A stretch of DNA of 14,229 nt. Source: an uncultured Collinsella sp. (GTDB lineage Bacteria > Actinomycetota > Coriobacteriia > Coriobacteriales > Coriobacteriaceae). Numbering within the stretch: the first letter of the stretch is position 1; each line of letters opens with the position of its first letter. The stretch covers positions 1 to 14,229 of the forward strand of contig CALHWR010000166.1 of the NCBI GenBank assembly GCA_938036665.1, in the 5' to 3' direction. Both the position numbers and the translations under genes were made by a program. Shown piece after piece: positions 6,006 through 14,229 of the stretch. The notes beneath the pieces were generated by a model, which was given only the letters and a program-made list of their open reading frames with translations, was not told the DNA's origin and did not search any database.

Positions 6006-8620
6006 TTAGCCAAGCAGGCGCACGGGGCCGAGCAGGCCGCTGGGTCCGGAGGGTTCGGTGAGGGCGAAGATGTCGGGGATGGCGTGGTCGAGGGTGTTGA
6101 TTACATCGATTGTGAGCGCATGTTCACCGGCGGCAAGGGTGCCGAGCTCAAAGCGGTAGGGCGGACAGATGCGGCAGCCCAGATCCGCGCCGTCAAGTGC
6201 GACCGTGGCGGTCTCAAAGACCTCGCCCAGGTCGAGCGCGGCGCCGGCGAGGTTCTCAGCAACGGCAAAGCTTGCCTGGTAGCGGAAAGTGCCTGCCTTG
6301 CCGGGGAATTCGGCGCAGGAAAGATCGTGCAGGTCGCCAAGCTCGACGGCCTCGTCAAAGACCAGGTGCGTGGCATCGGCGTCGGGCGTGGCAAAGGAGA
6401 CGTTCCAGGGGCCGTCAACGCGCGTGACCGCATGCTCGGCATCGGAGCCTCCGTGCTCGCCGGCAGCGGGCGCCTCGGCCCCGAGCACCACAATGCAGCT
6501 CTCGTAGGGCGCGAGCTCAAGCGTGCCGTCAAAGGCGACGGGTGCACTACCGTCGAGCAAATCGAGGCGCACGCCGTGCACGGGCGCGCCGTCAGCGAGC
6601 TCAACATGCGTGTGAATGCCCTGCTTGGGATGCTCGTTTACCAGCATGAGGTAGCTCTCGTCGGCGCGGTCGTAGCGAAGTGCGCGCAGCCACGGCTGCG
6701 GCTCGGTGCACACCGCGGTCTGCATACGGCCGCGCTCAGCACACCCGCAAGCTCGGAAGTTGCAACAACGCAAACGCCTGCAAGCTCGTTGGCCTCCACG
6801 GGGGCAAAGCCCGCGCGGCTGGCAGTTTCGCCGTCATAGCGCTTGCTCGGCAGTTTGTCCAGGGCATATACGCCAGCGCCTGCGGCTGCGGCGCACGCGG
6901 CAAAGTTGAGTACGGCCCCGCCGGCATATTCGGCGTCGGGCATCACCAGGCAGCGGTACGCCTGGCCGTTCACACTAAAGCCGCTGCCGTCTGCGGCGAT
7001 CTCCACAGCGTAGCGCTCGGTATCTTCAAACGCCTCGGCCGGCACGATATCGAAATCGATCTGCGCACGCACAAGCTCGGCGGCGGCATGCTGCATAAAC
7101 GAGGCCTCGCCCGCCCACTCGGCATCGGCGTGGTACAGAAGCGCCACCGGCGTGACGGCCCGCCCGCCCGAAAGCAGGCTCGAGGTGCGGTTCATGTAGC
7201 TCATGAGCTTGCCAAAGTGCGCAAACTGGGGGTTCTGACCGTGCGCGTAAAAGTGCGGCGGGCAGTCGAAGTCGGGGAAGGCGGCCATGCTAAAGGCGTG
7301 CGGCACAAACCAGTTGACGCCGCGCACCATAACGTGGTCGGTGATCCACTTCATCTCGCGCAGGCCCTCATGCCAGCCAAAAGCGCCAAAGACCTCGGCC
7401 ATGCAGCGGCCCTGCTTTTTGGGGTCGAGATGCGCTGCCGAGGAGCCCAGCTTGGGCAGCACGTAGTTGTAGAATTCCAGGTCCCACACGCCGCGGCCGT
7501 AGGAGTGGAGTCCCTGGTCCATGCCGGGGATGAGCTGGTTGATTACGATGTCCACGCCCGCCATGTCCTGGCCGCCTACGGCGCGAAAGTAGTGCCCGGC
7601 GCCCACACCCAGGCGCGCGTGGCAGTCCTTGTCCTCGATCACGTGGCCGATATACTGCACGCCGTGCGCGCGGCACCAGTCGCCGAGCTGGTCGCAGAAG
7701 CACTCCTTGTAGAGCGTGCTCGCGATGTCCATGTACACGTGGCGCACGTGCGCGCCGGCGTCCATGCGATCCCACAGGTGCGGGAGCTCGTCCAGGTAGC
7801 GCTCGCCCAGCGCCGCGCGCAGGCGGCGCTCGAGCTCAGCCGACCAGGGGAGCGGCGCGGTGGCCTTACCGATGAGTGTGTCGGAGATGCCGTCGGCGCC
7901 GGTGACGCCCTTCTCGTTGGCAAAGCCGGGCTCATCGGAGAAAAAGCCCAGGATGGTCTTGCCAAACTCATCGCCCAGATGCGCAAAGTGCGGCTCGTAC
8001 ACGGCATCGATGAGCTGCGCCACCGAGGCACGGTCGACCACGTTGATGTAGTCCTCGTTGTAGGAGGTCTTGCCGCTCGTGAACATCACGCACGCCTGCG
8101 TGGTGCCGGCCGGCGCATCAAAGACCAAGCGGCAGGGCGTGCCGTGCTCGTCCTCGATTACGCGGTGCTCCACCTCGACGGCGCGCCCTTCCTGCATAAA
8201 CGTAACGCCATAGAAGCGCTCCGTCTTGTCGAACATGTTGGTGAGCGCGATGCTCGCCTGCGGCGTGGGGCCCACCACGTCGATGGTGCGGTGGGTGAGA
8301 ACGATCTTGCGGAGCTCCGGCGCCGCCTCCTTGACGGCGCCGTTGGCGTATCCAGTGGGAAAGTGTGCGTCGTCCAAGATCCAGATCTTGAGGCCCAGCT
8401 GCTTGCACGTGTCGATCACAAAGCGCAGGTCGCGCCACCAGCCCTCACCGCAAAAATCGGGATGCGGACGACTCTCGAGGCAGACCTCGTGGATATCGGC
8501 GCCGGCGATCTTCTCCAGATACTCGGCAATGGTCTGTTGGTCCTCGCCCTTCATCCACAAAAACGGGAGTACGTGGTTGTCGTAGGCACCGTTGAGCACC
8601 TGCTGGTAGTACGCGGTCAT
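6006..8620 (-). pseudogene. GH106-like large glycoside hydrolase with one frameshift
   Basis: Two frames together encode a protein of about 871 residues. The first frame runs from an ATG at 8620 (GGAGG ribosome site 5 bases away) to about 6725. The second continues to a TAA at 6006-6008. The upstream frame keeps family-like sequence through SELAGVLSA and then turns into Arg/Ser-rich sequence. The other frame takes over at TEPQPWLRALRYD. A loss of one base near 6725-6727 would explain this. The N-terminal two thirds resemble GH106-like barrels (FLWMKGEDQQT, ILDDAHFPTGYANG, FFSDEPGF with Glu230, HVIEDKDCH with Glu329). The C-terminal 130 residues look like a GH2-type sugar-binding jelly roll. 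There is no signal peptide. The substrate may be rhamnosyl-linked or related glycans, which is uncertain. It is divergent from the AraC gene. A sequencing error is the main alternative to a true pseudogene. Confidence 0.7.
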
Positions 8621-8744
8621 GGATCCTCCTTGCAAGCCGATGGTGGGCAGCGTATGTTGCATGGCTCCATTCTGGCGTGCAGGCGGCGGCGTGCTAATAT
8701 CCAAATCACGGCAGAATATGACCGAATCAACGATTGGTGGGGCC
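8621..8744. promoter_or_regulatory. Divergent promoter region, hydrolase and AraC regulator
   Basis: This 124-base gap contains both start regions. A possible plus-strand promoter is TTGCAA (8630-8635) and TATGTT (8653-8658) with a 17-base spacer, which overlaps the hydrolase leader. Divergent arrangement with an AraC gene is typical of a target-regulator pair. No clear direct-repeat operator is visible. Confidence 0.35.
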
Positions 8745-9746
8745 ATGGAGATCTTGGAGCTCGAGCGCCGGCTGAGCGAGCTGAGCGTCAGCGAGAGGCG
8801 ATATAGGGACGAGGCTCCCTTTGACTGGTCGATCATGACCGAGCGCGTTGAGGTCGATGGACGGTCGGTGCGAAAGATCGGGCAGATTGGGACGGAATAT
8901 ACTCAGGCTGGGATGCCAGCTGGCCTGATGATCAGGAGAAACTCGCGCTTTAACGCGGTACCCGAGCACGTGCACGACTACGTTGAGATCAGCTATGTGT
9001 ACCGGGGGCGCTGTCCGCAGACGGTTGCGGGGGAGAAGCTCGTGCTCGAACGCAACGAGGTGCTGCTGCTCGATGCCGCCTGCCCGCATGCGGTGGCGGC
9101 GCTCGGCGAGGAAGACATCATGTTGAGTATGACCGTTTCACGCACCTTTTTACAGCGCAGCCTCGAGGCGAGCCTCTCGCGCGGGAGTGCGGTATCGCGG
9201 TTTTTGTTTAACGCGCTCAACAGCGAGACCGACCATCGCGGGCACGTGCGCTTTCGCTGCGGGGAGAGCCGGCGCGTGCGGCGCTACATGCAGGAGATGC
9301 TCTGCGAACGCTACGAGCCGAGCCTCAACAGCGCCGAGATCGTTCTGCGCCTGTTTCAGCTTCTGTTGGCCGAGCTCATGGATTGCTATGAGCGCGAGCT
9401 CGTGCACGGCGCGGTGGCGGGGCGCGATGAGTCGGGGCGCGCGGCCTCGCTCGTGGCAGGGATGCTCGGCTACATCGAGCGCTCGTTTGCCGCCTGCTCG
9501 CTCGAGGAGATGGCGGCACGCTTTCATGTGAGCCCTAACTACGCGTCGGCGCTGCTCAAGCAGCATGTGGGAAAGACCTACCGACAGCTGGTCCAGGAGC
9601 GCAGGCTCGCGCGTGCCGCGGAGCTCTTGCGCGCGGGTGCCACGGCCGAGGCGGCGGCGCGTGCCGTTGGCTATGAGAACATGAGCTTTTTCTATCGCAA
9701 GTTCCGCACCGCCTACGGCTGCACGCCGGCAACATACCGTGGATGA
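8745..9746 (+). CDS. AraC-family transcription regulator
   Basis: This protein of 333 residues (from 8745) has an N-terminal cupin-like effector domain with PEHVHDYVE (His75, His77) and a C-terminal pair of helix-turn-helix motifs over the last 100 residues. These include LEEMAARFHVSPNYASALLK and AVGYENMSFFYRKFRTAYG, the latter being the classic AraC signature ending in TPATYR. The start is uncertain. The ATG at 8745 has a GGTGGGG site at a fair distance. An ATG at 8718 would add nine residues but has no good ribosome site, and the frame remains open further upstream. It is divergent from the large hydrolase and is the natural candidate for its control. The inducer is probably a sugar. Confidence 0.88.
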   Translation: MEILELERRLSELSVSERRYRDEAPFDWSIMTERVEVDGRSVRKIGQIGTEYTQAGMPAGLMIRRNSRFNAVPEHVHDYVEISYVYRGRCPQTVAGEKLVLERNEVLLLDAACPHAVAALGEEDIMLSMTVSRTFLQRSLEASLSRGSAVSRFLFNALNSETDHRGHVRFRCGESRRVRRYMQEMLCERYEPSLNSAEIVLRLFQLLLAELMDCYERELVHGAVAGRDESGRAASLVAGMLGYIERSFAACSLEEMAARFHVSPNYASALLKQHVGKTYRQLVQERRLARAAELLRAGATAEAAARAVGYENMSFFYRKFRTAYGCTPATYRG

Positions 9747-9856
9747 GCAAGGCGGGGCGGGCTTTTAGCTATCGATATGCCACATCTAAATAGGTCGTTT
9801 CGTTTCATCTACCCGGGTCGGAGGGTGGCCGTCAGGTCGATTTTTGCCTCGTCTAG

Positions 9857-11434
<1,578 letters not shown>

Positions 11435-11496
11435 TCGACAATATGAGTGCCACCGGGGAAAAGCGTTGGGATGGGCTCGCGATTCGAGTCCCCACC

Positions 11497-11525
11497 TTAG
11501 CATTTGAACCATTTGGCACTATAAT
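11497..11525 (+). promoter_or_regulatory. Sigma-70-type promoter of the EIIA gene
   Basis: TTAGCA (11497-11502) and a perfect TATAAT (11520-11525) are separated by exactly 17 bases. Transcription would start near 11532, giving a leader of about 43 bases. This suggests the EIIA gene is expressed independently of the glucosidase gene. Confidence 0.75.
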
Positions 11526-11574
11526 CACCATAGGCATGCGCATAACGTTGCGCTTAATCAAGAGGAGAAAACGT

Positions 11575-12111
11575 ATGGGTCTGTTTGACATGTTCAAGAA
11601 GAAGGCTGAGCCCGCGGCTGCCGCTGCTCCGGCTTCTATCTCTGCTTCTGCCGGCGCCGATGTGCTGTGCTCGCCCGTCAAGGGCAAGGTCATCAAGATG
11701 GCCGACGTGCCCGATCCCGTCTTTGGTGGCGAGGTTCTGGGCAAGGGCTGCGCCGTGTGGCCCGAGGACGACCTGGTCTACGCTCCCTGCGACGGCAAGG
11801 TGACCGTCACCATGGGTCACGCCGTGGGTCTGCAGTCCGATAATGGCATCGAGGTTCTGGTGCACGTTGGCGTCGATACCGTCAACATGAACGGCGATGG
11901 CTTCGAGGGCTTCGTCAAGGCTGACGACGTCGTGAAGGCTGGCCAGCCCATGCTCAAGATCGACCGCGCCAAGATCGCCGCTGCCGGTTACAAGGACTGC
12001 GTCGTGGTGGCCGTGTCCAACACCGCCGAGTTTGCCGATGTCGAGCTCGCCGTCGAGGCCGACTCCGCTGTCGCCGCCGGTGACGCCATCGTCAAGGTCG
12101 TCCGCAAGTAA
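11575..12111 (+). CDS. Stand-alone PTS EIIA component, glucose (Crr) type
   Basis: This 178-residue protein is a single EIIA-Glc domain after a short Ala-rich N-terminal stretch (about residues 10-28). The phosphorylated histidine is His97 in VLVHVGVDTVNM, and the conserved partner His82 lies in TMGHAVGLQS. It carries phosphate from HPr to EIIB domains. EIIBC at 1779-3206 has no EIIA domain, so this protein is its likely donor, and it may serve other permeases. The ATG at 11575 has AGGAG 8 bases upstream. It has its own promoter and a strong terminator, suggesting a housekeeping, single-gene unit. Confidence in family is high; crr is the usual name for such proteins, but orthology is not shown here. 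Confidence 0.92.
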   Translation: MGLFDMFKKKAEPAAAAAPASISASAGADVLCSPVKGKVIKMADVPDPVFGGEVLGKGCAVWPEDDLVYAPCDGKVTVTMGHAVGLQSDNGIEVLVHVGVDTVNMNGDGFEGFVKADDVVKAGQPMLKIDRAKIAAAGYKDCVVVAVSNTAEFADVELAVEADSAVAAGDAIVKVVRK

Positions 12112-12137
12112 ACTGCGGCAACATAAGGATGTGCAAG

Positions 12138-12166
12138 GGTGGTCGGGTTGTCCGGCCACCTTTTTT
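12138..12166 (+). terminator. Rho-independent terminator of the EIIA gene
   Basis: GGTGGTCGG (12138-12146) pairs with CCGGCCACC (12152-12160), including one wobble, and is followed by six Ts. An outer GTGCAA/TTGCAC (12131-12136 and 12168-12173) encloses the terminator. TTTTATTGCAC is repeated directly at 12186-12196. Confidence 0.92.
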
Positions 12167-12347
12167 ATTGCACTGCGGGGAAGCGTTTTATTGCACGTTG
12201 GGCGGGCTCGCAAACCGTTCGGACGCTAAAACGAACCGACCGCGCCTTCGTGCCGTCGAGGGTGTTCATAAGTGGATAGTATGGGCTTACTTATTACAAC
12301 GTGCGCCGCGTCCGGGAAGCGCGGTGCCGCTCATTGGGAGGAACAAC

Positions 12348-12905
12348 ATGAAAAAGAAGCTGCTGCTTGCGCCCCTCATGGCCGTCTTGGTTGCATGCGT
12401 GGTCGTGCTTTCTGGTTGCGGAGGCCCTTCGATTGAGGAACTCATCACCGAGGATCTTACGACTCAGTTTGACGAGGTCAAGAACGGTGGCGACGAGTTC
12501 CTTTCTGGTCTGGAGGAGGCTTCGGGCGACGAGTTCGAGCAGTTGGGTATCGATCCCAAGGAGTATGCCAAGACCTATCTCGAAGGCTTTGACTACGAGA
12601 TCGGCGACGTGACGGTCGACGAGGACAAGGGTGTCGCGACCGCCGAGGTCTCCATCACCTGCAAGTCCATGAACAAGATCGTCGAGGACTTCTCCACCCA
12701 GTATCAGGAGAAGGTCGCCGCGCTTGATACGGTTCCCTCCGATGACGAGCTGTACAAGATGGCCGGTCAGGTTATGGTCGATGTGACCAAGGCCACCGAG
12801 CCCAGGAAGACCACGGTTATCTTCAAGTACACCTGCAACGACGACGGCGAGTGGTCTGCCGACGACTCCGTCAACTCCGAGATGATGGATGCAATGCTGA
12901 GCTAG
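12348..12905 (+). CDS. Small acidic lipoprotein of unknown function
   Basis: This 185-residue protein starts with a lipoprotein signal peptide: basic MKKK, a hydrophobic core and the lipobox LSGC with Cys24 as the lipid-bearing residue. It should be anchored on the outer face of the membrane. The mature part is acidic and rich in Asp, Glu and Lys, with predicted helices (about 30-75) followed by beta-rich segments (about 85-110 and 155-172). I do not recognise a family. It resembles small DUF-type lipoproteins common in Firmicutes and Actinobacteria. The ATG at 12348 has GGGAGG 5 bases upstream. The longer frame to 12129 overlaps the EIIA terminator and is unlikely. It is a single gene after a terminator. 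Confidence 0.82.
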   Translation: MKKKLLLAPLMAVLVACVVVLSGCGGPSIEELITEDLTTQFDEVKNGGDEFLSGLEEASGDEFEQLGIDPKEYAKTYLEGFDYEIGDVTVDEDKGVATAEVSITCKSMNKIVEDFSTQYQEKVAALDTVPSDDELYKMAGQVMVDVTKATEPRKTTVIFKYTCNDDGEWSADDSVNSEMMDAMLS

Positions 12906-12924
12906 GGGAGTTACGCGGTAGTTT

Positions 12925-13073
12925 GTTACGGCGTTTTACCAAACGCCGTAACTGCTCGACGCTGCGCGGGCACCAGAGCGACAACTTGTCATTCAAAGAG
13001 GACGGCATGACCAGAAGGTCTATGCCGTCCTCTTTTCATGCCAATTTGTTCGCTCTGGTGCCCGCTCGCTGTC
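12925..13073 (-). ncRNA. Structured intergenic element B (candidate RNA or palindromic repeat)
   Basis: A perfect 12-bp hairpin with TACC loop (12925-12952) is followed by a linker ending GACGCTGC (12953-12965). A 100-base hairpin comes next (12966-13065). Its outer 16-bp arms GCGGGCACCAGAGCGA and the inverse are perfect, as is an inner 14-bp stem (12995-13008 with 13022-13035). The tip has a 4-bp stem, an AGAA loop and a one-base bulge at 13021. It has the same design and sequence blocks as element A, including CCCGCTCGCTG at the end. Read from the minus strand, mismatches become G-A pairs, including a tandem pair. It lies between the convergent lipoprotein and HAD genes. Confidence 0.6.
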
Positions 13074-13113
13074 CGTCCTCTACCTGCGGCGTTGCCATGG
13101 TAGTCATTGGGGC

Positions 13114-13160
13114 GGCACTTGGGGACGTTCCTTTTCTGCCGGCAGTTGGGGACACTCCTT
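13114..13160. repeat. 20-bp direct repeat containing TTGGGGAC
   Basis: GGCACTTGGGGACGTTCCTT (13114-13133) recurs as GGCAGTTGGGGACACTCCTT (13141-13160) with three changes and a 27-base period. CTGCCGGCAG (13136-13145) is a perfect palindrome at the junction. The block looks like repeats often seen near REP-associated transposases, but no transposase gene is present. Confidence 0.6.
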
Positions 13161-13185
13161 GCGCCAGCGTTGCATCGAATGCTCG

Positions 13186-13355
13186 GGAAAATACGAGCCG
13201 GTATTTGGCCGAATAGCGGGTCACGGTTTCCGGATGGCGTGGGTTGCGGAAAGTGCGACCCGGAATATTGCTCTGAAACGGGATGCCGTTTCCCCGACAA
13301 GGCTCAACCGGAAAGCGCATCCCATTCTGAGGCGGCAAAACGGGATGCGCTTTCC
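13186..13355. repeat. Three palindromic 46-bp units with a 62-bp period
   Basis: Units at 13186-13231, 13248-13293 and 13310-13355 each begin with GGAAA and end with TTTCC, and each is exactly 46 bases long. The 16-base spacers at 13232-13247 and 13294-13309 differ from each other. The third unit is nearly intact: 14-bp arms GGAAAGCGCATCCC and inverse are perfect, and one further base pair flanks the unit. The other two are decayed. Units 2 and 3 share AAACGGGATGC. The spacers are shorter than normal CRISPR spacers and no cas gene is seen. With elements at 12925 and 13114 this accounts for most of the 491-base gap 12906-13396; no gene was found there. Confidence 0.7.
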
Positions 13356-13396
13356 GCGCGACAGAATCTATCCAGCCGTGTTGAGCGACAGCCCCG

Positions 13397-14065
13397 CTAC
13401 TCGCCCAGAATCAGCGCCGAGAGCTCGTCTTGGGTGTCCACCACGTAGTCGGCGCCGGCGGACTCCAGCTCTGCGCGGCCGCGGAAGCCCCAGCTGACAC
13501 CGGCGCTCTTGAGGCCGGCATTGTGACCGGTCAGGACGTCGACATTGGAATCGCCCACATAGAGTGTGGTTGCCGGGTCGGCGCCTAGCTCTTTCATCAC
13601 ATGCAGCGTAACAGGCGCCTCGGGCTTGGGAGGAAGCGCATCGACGCGGCCCTGCACCAGCGCAAAGCGCTCGGAACCAAAGTATTTCTCGATAAGCGGA
13701 GCGGCCGAGACGTGGTCCTTGTTAGTGAGCACGGCAAGCTGCACACCCGCGGCGCGCAGGCGGTCGAGCATCTCGATCGTGCCGGCGTACGGTGCGGTGT
13801 GGTCCTCCTTGTGCTCGCCGTAGTAAGCCCTAAACTCGGCAAGCGTCTGCTCAAACATACGGCTGTCGCCCGCGTACTCGGCGGGCATAAAGCGCTCAAC
13901 CAGCTTGAGCATGCCGTTTCCCACCTTGTAACGGTACTCGTCAACGGCAAACGTGGGCCAGCCGTGCGTCTCGCAGGTATGGTTGCCGGCGGCCGCCAGG
14001 TCCTCGAGCGTGTTGAGAATGGTGCCGTCCAGGTCAAAGATCACATGGGAAAAAGCTGCTGCCAT
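13397..14065 (-). CDS. HAD-family phosphatase, phosphoglycolate phosphatase-like
   Basis: This 222-residue protein has all four HAD motifs: DLDGT with Asp11 and Asp13, Thr114 in VLTNKD, Lys147 in PPKPEAP, and GDSNVD with Asp172 and Asp176. The helical cap lies between motifs I and II (about residues 17-90), as in subfamily IA enzymes such as Gph and PpaX. The likely reaction is hydrolysis of a small phosphate ester, possibly 2-phosphoglycolate or a sugar phosphate. The ATG at 14065 has AGGAG 6 bases upstream; an upstream frame to 14128 would add residues before the usual start and has no ribosome site. It is convergent with the lipoprotein gene across a repeat-rich gap. Substrate is unknown. 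Confidence 0.88.
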   Translation of the reverse strand: MAAAFSHVIFDLDGTILNTLEDLAAAGNHTCETHGWPTFAVDEYRYKVGNGMLKLVERFMPAEYAGDSRMFEQTLAEFRAYYGEHKEDHTAPYAGTIEMLDRLRAAGVQLAVLTNKDHVSAAPLIEKYFGSERFALVQGRVDALPPKPEAPVTLHVMKELGADPATTLYVGDSNVDVLTGHNAGLKSAGVSWGFRGRAELESAGADYVVDTQDELSALILGE

Positions 14066-14170
14066 GGGTGCTCCTGCCGCTTGAGTTGTAAAACGCACCC
14101 CATGATACTGGGCATGCGTGCCGGGCATGTTTGGAATCTGAATATCTTTAATAGCCCTGAGCCTTTGTCG

Positions 14171-14229
14171 TTAGCAAATCCTCGGCAGCTGTTCTCCCAC
14201 GAGCATGTCGAGGATGCGGGTCGAGCCCC
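14171..14229 (-). CDS. C-terminal tail of an unidentified gene (5' part outside window)
   Basis: A minus-strand frame enters from the window edge and ends at a TAA at 14171-14173. The tail reads GSTRILDMLVGEQLPRIC. This looks like the end of a real protein, with a helix followed by a short basic tail as in some LacI-type regulators, but 18 residues are too few to assign it. About 105 bases separate it from the HAD start on the same strand. Confidence 0.35.
   Translation of the reverse strand, partial: GSTRILDMLVGEQLPRIC

Noticed and set aside
6720..6735. Programmed -1 frameshift
   Set aside because: There is no slippery heptamer or downstream pseudoknot signal at the junction.
6680..8806. 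Long open frame on the plus strand across the GH106-like hydrolase
   Set aside because: It is the antisense of a well-supported hydrolase and its Arg/His/Val/Ala-rich product matches no known fold pattern. Long antisense frames are common in GC-rich genes.
11476..11496. tRNA-like string GATTCGAGTCCCCACC before the EIIA promoter
   Set aside because: It resembles a T-arm, but the 5-bp stem does not form and no acceptor, D or anticodon arms are present upstream.
13186..13355. CRISPR array
   Set aside because: Units are 46 bp and diverged from each other, spacers are only 16 bp, and no cas gene lies nearby.
12906..13396. Small plus- and minus-strand open frames in the repeat-rich gap
   Set aside because: They run through palindromes, lack ribosome sites and have no recognisable protein features.

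Overview
The window looks like the chromosome of a GC-rich gut actinobacterium, most likely Collinsella or a close relative in the Coriobacteriia. This is inferred from the GC-rich coding sequence, strong AGGAGG-type ribosome sites, the sugar-PTS/glycosidase gene content and the GC-rich palindromic repeats between genes. No rRNA, tRNA, transposase or CRISPR array was found.

Layout: 1-1289 (minus) is a 3'-truncated EstA-like esterase. 1290-1778 is an AT-rich, palindrome-rich regulatory region shared with a PTS EIIBC permease (1779-3206, plus), which ends at a strong terminator. A DUF4038/apiosidase-like glycoside hydrolase follows (3414-4727, plus), preceded by a long hairpin leader. It converges on an RpiR/SIS regulator (4878-5732, minus) across an 18-bp perfect inverted repeat. 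Upstream of the regulator lie a structured element (element A, 5811-5956) and a large GH106-like hydrolase on the minus strand (6006-8620) with one internal frameshift. An AraC regulator (8745-9746, plus) is divergent from that hydrolase. Next come a GH1 6-phospho-beta-glucosidase (9995-11434), a stand-alone EIIA (Crr-type) protein (11575-12111) with its own promoter and terminator, and a small lipoprotein (12348-12905). The 12906-13396 gap holds a second copy of the structured element (element B), a 20-bp direct repeat and a three-unit palindromic array with a 62-bp period. A HAD phosphatase (13397-14065, minus) and the tail of another minus-strand gene end the window.

How the genes fit together: EIIBC carries no EIIA domain, and a single-domain EIIA is encoded 8 kb away. 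With the 6-phospho-beta-glucosidase these make a full uptake and cleavage route for a beta-glucoside. RpiR is the likely phosphosugar-responsive regulator, and the AraC protein probably controls the divergent hydrolase. The apiosidase-like enzyme and the esterase lack signal peptides, so trimming of decorated plant glucosides probably occurs in the cytoplasm.

The most novel signal is the pair of intergenic elements A and B. Each combines a 24-28 nt hairpin, a conserved 13-14 nt linker and a long hairpin of exactly 100 nt. Their stems covary, they share a bulge, and the mismatches favour an RNA read from the minus strand.
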